Source: an uncultured Oscillospiraceae bacterium (GTDB taxonomy: Bacteria > Bacillota > Clostridia > Oscillospirales > Ruminococcaceae). Taken from it: DNA of 9,079 nucleotides. The notes below the pieces were generated by a model, which saw nothing but the letters and a program-made list of their open reading frames with translations, searched no databases and was not told where the DNA came from. The DNA lies in contig CAKSPU010000066.1 in the NCBI GenBank assembly GCA_934486875.1, positions 1 to 9,079 on the forward strand. The letters are read 5' to 3'. Of this stretch, positions 5,507 to 9,079 are shown one piece after another (position 1 is the stretch's first letter; the number at the start of each line of letters is the position of its first letter). A program made the translations under genes and the position numbers.

Positions 5507-8410
5507 ATGACGGGACTTTTTATAAAAATACTTGAAATGAGCGCCACAGGCTCCGTTGTCATCGGGGTGATAATGCTGCTGCGGCTTGCTCTGAAAAAAG
5601 CACCCAGGATTTTTTCATATGCACTTTGGACAGCTGCACTGTTCAGACTGCTCTGCCCCATAAGCTTCGAGCTGCCCTCCGCTCCTGTCCCAAGCATTGA
5701 GATACCCTACAGCAGTGAGCTTTCCTCGGGCAATGCGGAGGGGCTTTTTATCACAAGCCCTGCTTCCGAAAGCACCGCCCCCTCCGATGCTCCTGCGATG
5801 CAGGCGGAAAACAGCGGACAGGTGCCGGATATAAAAGAATATGAACATACTACTGCTGCGGAAGCTCCCGCAAAAGAGCGGATAGATCTCATCACAATTG
5901 CATCATACATATGGGCATTTGCGGCAATTGTTATGATCTCCCGTGGAGTTGTTTCGTGGGTCGGGCTTTCACGTTCCTTAAAATCCGCACAGAAAGCGGG
6001 AGAAAATGTGTATGTGTCAGCCGCCATATCAGACCCGTTTATTATGGGCATTATCCGCCCGAAAATTTATCTTCCCACAGGGCTCAGCTGCACCGAAAGC
6101 GGACTTATCATAGGTCACGAAAGGGCTCATATGCACAGGGGTGACCATATTGCAAAGCTTGTGATGTACGCCGCTCTCTGCATACACTGGTTCAATCCCC
6201 TTGTGTGGGTGATGTTCAGACTATTTGAACGTGATATGGAAATGTCCTGCGATGAAAAGGTAACGGCGGATATGTCCAAGGAGCAGAAAGCGGATTATTC
6301 CCAGGCACTTCTTAAAATATCCTCAAAGCCCGCAGCGGTGTTCACTGCAAATTTCGGTGAAAGCAGCACAAAGCAGAGGGTAAAAAATGTACTGAGCTTC
6401 AAAAAGCCGGGAGTGTGGGTCATTATCCTGCTGACTGTTTTAGCCGTGACGGTTTCGGTGGTCTTGTGTGCGAACCGAAGCAAAAATATATTGACCGACG
6501 GAAAATACTATGCGGACAATGAAAATATAAATGCATATTTTACAGTAAAAAACGATTCCTTACAGCTTTTCGGAACGGACAGGGATTTTGCGGGGCTTTA
6601 CAGCTCATTAGTGTCTGACTGGACCGAATCAGACAGTGCCTGGGAAGAAAAAACAAGGTCTGAGTGGGAAAAGCCCTTGTCTGCAAGGAGCATTCAAAAC
6701 GATGACCTGCGCTTTACAAATGAAGATGTTATCGAGTATTGCAATGTGAGATTTATTTTGGCAAAGGGGCAGAAAGCCACTGTCAAGGATACAGATGCTT
6801 TCAGCGCCGAGGCTTATATTATCCCGTTCAGATACAGATATAAGATCGACATTTCCATAAAAAACACAACAGACGATGAGCTGACGGTAAATCTTTCCGA
6901 ATACTTCGGTCTGTCCTCCGCTTCCGACCCGCTAAACCCCGTTGCCACAGGTCCTATAGATGAATACACCTTTGCGCCAAAGGAAACAAAGGATTTTGTA
7001 TTCGGTGCCGAGATATCACCTGCAGGCATATTTGAGGACACGGCAGAGCTGAGCGGCTCCTGCGTTCTGGAAATAACCAACAGTGACAAATACGAACATT
7101 ATCAGCAGCTGAAGCTTGAGCCTTACACTATAAGAGAATTTACTCGGTATGTTGCTGCTATGGGCAAAAACGGCACCATTGGCTATATGGAATATTATCA
7201 GACCCCCGAAATGCAGGAGGGCTATGAGAAGTACCGCACTGAGGTCACTGACAAAGATGAGCTTGACGGGCTGTACGACAGATTTTATGACAGGTACGGC
7301 GAAAATGTGTACAGCTGCAAATTTTACAAAGCGGGCGTTGAAGTTCCTCTTTATGATGAAAGCGGAAACCTTGTTGATCATTTCCAGATGGGCGATGTTG
7401 AAGTCGTTCCACCCGAGGACTATGAGTTTTCCGACTGGAAGGAGAGCATAAAGCTTATCCCTCTCACGGAAGAGCGGCAGCAGGCTCTTGATATGAGCAC
7501 ACTGTCACCCGAAATGCTTTATGCCGACAAGAGAAACTGCCTTTTCACCGACGGCGCAGGCGGACTTTATCTTTACAATTTTGAAAACAGGGAGCTTCTT
7601 CTTGCTGTTGATTTCCTTGCGTCAACAGAGCTTGCAAATTCGGATATTTCCGACGAAGCAAAGCAGTACGGCGGCGCTTTGATATACAGCTCTGCCACGG
7701 GCGGAAAGGATAAGAACATTTACTTTGCCTTTGAGACAAAGGGCAAGGAACAGCGTGGCGGAGAATTTAACGGACAATATTATTATCTTGACATCATAAA
7801 TTCCGGGCTGCAATTGATTGGAGCTTCAAATAAAACGGCTGAGCCTGCGGTGACAAAGCAGACCGAACCCGAAGCCCAGCCCGATGCAATATCGTCACTG
7901 CTTGCGATGATGAACGGACGTGACTATGTTTACATCGTAAACAGCGGGCTTGACGACGGGCATCTTCCGATGATACGCCTTGCACGGAACATCAACGGAA
8001 ATGTTGATTACTTTGACCCCTTTGAAAACGGTCTTATCCCAAAGGAAAACGCCGCTCCCGAGGAATGGGGCTTGTCATTTGCCGCTGAAAATGCGGCGGC
8101 TGACGGTGTGAGGATAAAATTATCCCGCAGCGGCAGCGAGGAGCTTGTAACAGGCAGCTATTTTATTATCCAGAAAAAGGATATTTACGGCTGGTCAGAG
8201 CCTGCTCACTGCATTGATTATTATTTGTCAGGCTATGATGTTGCGTGGACAGACGAAGCCCTTATAATTCCCGATGACGGCGAACGTGAGATATACGAGG
8301 GTTGGAGCAATATCTACGGTCAGCTTGACCACGGAAGCTATCGGATAGGAAAATATTTCAGAAAAAACAACGGCAGTGATATTCTGATATTCGCTTATTT
8401 TAATATATAA
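5507..8410 (+). CDS. BlaR1-like M56 membrane metalloprotease with large non-PBP sensor region
   Basis: A 967-residue membrane sensor-protease starting 4 nt after the repressor gene. Helices are seen at about 5-27, 34-52, 128-150, 215-240 and 303-321. The zinc site is HERAH (204-208) in IIGHERAHMHRGDH, with the downstream M56 segment ERDMEMSCDE (241-250). On sensing a signal such proteins cleave their BlaI partner and induce the operon. Unlike BlaR1 (about 600 residues), the roughly 645 residues after the last helix show no SxxK/SxN/KTG penicillin-binding pattern. They hold beta-rich stretches (about 430-540 and 670-770), a Thr/Pro/Glu linker (776-793) and a C-terminal Ig-like domain (about 850-967, ending SYRIGKYFRKNNGSDILIFA) resembling domains seen on other Firmicutes M56 proteins. 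A 75-residue low-complexity loop (55-127) also separates helices 2 and 3. The ligand is unknown. Confidence 0.88.
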   Translation: MTGLFIKILEMSATGSVVIGVIMLLRLALKKAPRIFSYALWTAALFRLLCPISFELPSAPVPSIEIPYSSELSSGNAEGLFITSPASESTAPSDAPAMQAENSGQVPDIKEYEHTTAAEAPAKERIDLITIASYIWAFAAIVMISRGVVSWVGLSRSLKSAQKAGENVYVSAAISDPFIMGIIRPKIYLPTGLSCTESGLIIGHERAHMHRGDHIAKLVMYAALCIHWFNPLVWVMFRLFERDMEMSCDEKVTADMSKEQKADYSQALLKISSKPAAVFTANFGESSTKQRVKNVLSFKKPGVWVIILLTVLAVTVSVVLCANRSKNILTDGKYYADNENINAYFTVKNDSLQLFGTDRDFAGLYSSLVSDWTESDSAWEEKTRSEWEKPLSARSIQNDDLRFTNEDVIEYCNVRFILAKGQKATVKDTDAFSAEAYIIPFRYRYKIDISIKNTTDDELTVNLSEYFGLSSASDPLNPVATGPIDEYTFAPKETKDFVFGAEISPAGIFEDTAELSGSCVLEITNSDKYEHYQQLKLEPYTIREFTRYVAAMGKNGTIGYMEYYQTPEMQEGYEKYRTEVTDKDELDGLYDRFYDRYGENVYSCKFYKAGVEVPLYDESGNLVDHFQMGDVEVVPPEDYEFSDWKESIKLIPLTEERQQALDMSTLSPEMLYADKRNCLFTDGAGGLYLYNFENRELLLAVDFLASTELANSDISDEAKQYGGALIYSSATGGKDKNIYFAFETKGKEQRGGEFNGQYYYLDIINSGLQLIGASNKTAEPAVTKQTEPEAQPDAISSLLAMMNGRDYVYIVNSGLDDGHLPMIRLARNINGNVDYFDPFENGLIPKENAAPEEWGLSFAAENAAADGVRIKLSRSGSEELVTGSYFIIQKKDIYGWSEPAHCIDYYLSGYDVAWTDEALIIPDDGEREIYEGWSNIYGQLDHGSYRIGKYFRKNNGSDILIFAYFNI

Positions 8411-8416
8411 ATATCT

Positions 8417-8449
8417 AAAGGGCTTGGGATATTTTTCCGAGCCCTTTTT
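8417..8449 (+). terminator. Intrinsic terminator of the blaI-M56 operon
   Basis: AAAGGGCTTGG (8417-8427) pairs with CCGAGCCCTTT (8437-8447), with one G-U pair and a 9-nt loop, and ends in T5 (8445-8449). It starts 7 nt after the M56 stop and separates the operon from the sigma factor gene. Confidence 0.88.
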
Positions 8450-8476
8450 GTCTTTATCCAATTTTTTTGAAAATAA

Positions 8477-8503
8477 TGCAACAAAATCGGTTCTTCGTGC
8501 GTT
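8477..8503 (+). promoter_or_regulatory. Probable ECF-type autoregulatory promoter
   Basis: TGCAAC (8477-8482), 17 bp, then CGTT (8500-8503) follows the AAC ... CGT pattern of promoters read by ECF sigma factors. It lies 35-62 nt before the sigma factor start. The predicted start near 8510 gives a short leader containing the GGGGTGA ribosome binding site. Confidence 0.55.
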
Positions 8504-8538
8504 TTATATACAGATACCAAAAAAACAGGGGTGATAAA

Positions 8539-9045
8539 GTGGCGCAAAACGATAAAAACAAATTTGACGGTATTCTTGAAAAATACGGCGATATGGTCTA
8601 CAGCATTGCCGTGACGCATCTTTCTGACAAAGGTATGGCGGGAGATATTTCCCAGAACGTTTTTCTGAAGCTTGCAAGTCGTTTGACGGGCTTCAATAAC
8701 GATGAGCATATGAAGCACTGGCTTATCCGCACGGCTGTCAATGAATGCATTTCGGCAAACCGAAAATTTATGCGCAGAAACAAGCTCAGATACGGCAGCA
8801 CTGAGCTGTATGCCCCCGATGATACGTTATCTGCGGATATGAGAATGGTCATAGAAGGACTTCCCCAAAAGTACCGTGAAGCGGTGATACTCTGCATCTG
8901 TGACGGTCTGACAACAGAAGAAGCGGCAGAGATACTTCACCGAAACCCGAACACTCTGCGGTCGCAGATACAGAGAGCCAAAAAAATTCTCAGAAAGGAA
9001 CTGGAGACCAGCTATGAAAAGTCAATAGAAAAAAGAAAGAATTAA
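8539..9045 (+). CDS. ECF-type RNA polymerase sigma factor
   Basis: A 168-residue sigma-70 family factor with only regions 2 and 4, as in extracytoplasmic-function sigmas. Region 2 covers about residues 9-75, with FDGILEKYGDMVYSIAVTHL, then DISQNVFLKLASRL and HWLIRTAVNECISANR, which bind core polymerase and the -10 element. Region 4 covers about 105-158: LPQKYREAVILCICDGLTTEEAAEI and a helix-turn-helix ending in NTLRSQIQRAKKIL, which would read the -35. The GTG at 8539 is chosen because AGGGGTGA lies just upstream and the predicted ECF promoter lies inside the longer TTG-initiated frame from 8467. The gene product of a cognate anti-sigma would be expected next, but the window ends 34 nt after the stop. 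The signal it serves is unknown. Confidence 0.9.
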   Translation: MAQNDKNKFDGILEKYGDMVYSIAVTHLSDKGMAGDISQNVFLKLASRLTGFNNDEHMKHWLIRTAVNECISANRKFMRRNKLRYGSTELYAPDDTLSADMRMVIEGLPQKYREAVILCICDGLTTEEAAEILHRNPNTLRSQIQRAKKILRKELETSYEKSIEKRKN

Positions 9046-9079
9046 CAAATAATTCAAAAGGGCAAAAAAGAAGTACCTC

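Noticed and set aside
8467..8538. N-terminal extension of the sigma factor from TTG at 8467
   Set aside because: No Shine-Dalgarno precedes it, the extra 24 residues lie outside the ECF domain, and the predicted promoter overlaps this stretch.

Overview
The window looks like chromosomal DNA of an anaerobic, low-to-moderate-GC Firmicute. A Ruminococcus-like member of the Oscillospiraceae is my best guess, inferred from a SpoVT-type sporulation regulator, strong AGGAGG-type ribosome binding sites, sigma-A promoters with TTGACA boxes, a BlaI/M56 pair and an ECF sigma factor. No phage, plasmid, CRISPR, tRNA or rRNA gene is visible.

Layout. Bases 1-554 hold no convincing gene but carry inverted repeats, chiefly a 115-bp near-palindrome at 208-322 that resembles a MITE or a large DNA hairpin. 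spoVT follows on the + strand (555-1103). It shares a terminator region with a convergent minus-strand operon, marR then MATE efflux pump (2963 down to 1179). That operon is driven by a consensus promoter (TTGACA, 17 bp, TATAAT) whose -10 box lies between two copies of a palindromic operator. A second minus-strand operon (4737 down to 3106) encodes the RNA ligase RtcB and two small proteins of about 65 and 64 residues, and ends at a strong terminator (3058-3099).

The most interesting part is the roughly 200-nt leader of rtcB (4938-4738). It has a good promoter, an unannotated 28-codon ORF with a consensus Shine-Dalgarno sequence, and then an intrinsic-terminator hairpin with a T7 tract just before the rtcB ribosome binding site. 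The Lys-Lys-Lys-Arg codon run of the small ORF is nearly complementary to the 5' arm of that terminator. This looks like translation-coupled attenuation of an RNA-repair gene, possibly sensing tRNA damage or ribosome stalling.

Divergent from rtcB is a two-gene signalling operon on the + strand. A BlaI/MecI-type repressor (5143-5502) with a perfect 15-bp inverted-repeat operator over its promoter is followed 4 nt later by a 967-residue M56 membrane metalloprotease. The protease has no visible penicillin-binding sensor; its long C-terminal extracellular part looks like beta-rich domains instead. After a terminator comes an ECF sigma factor (8539-9045), preceded by a probable autoregulatory ECF promoter (TGCAAC, 17 bp, CGTT). 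Its partner, perhaps an anti-sigma factor, would lie beyond the right edge.

Overall the window is a run of stress-response and regulatory modules: a sporulation regulator, drug efflux with its own repressor, RNA repair, a proteolysis-coupled envelope sensor and an ECF sigma factor.
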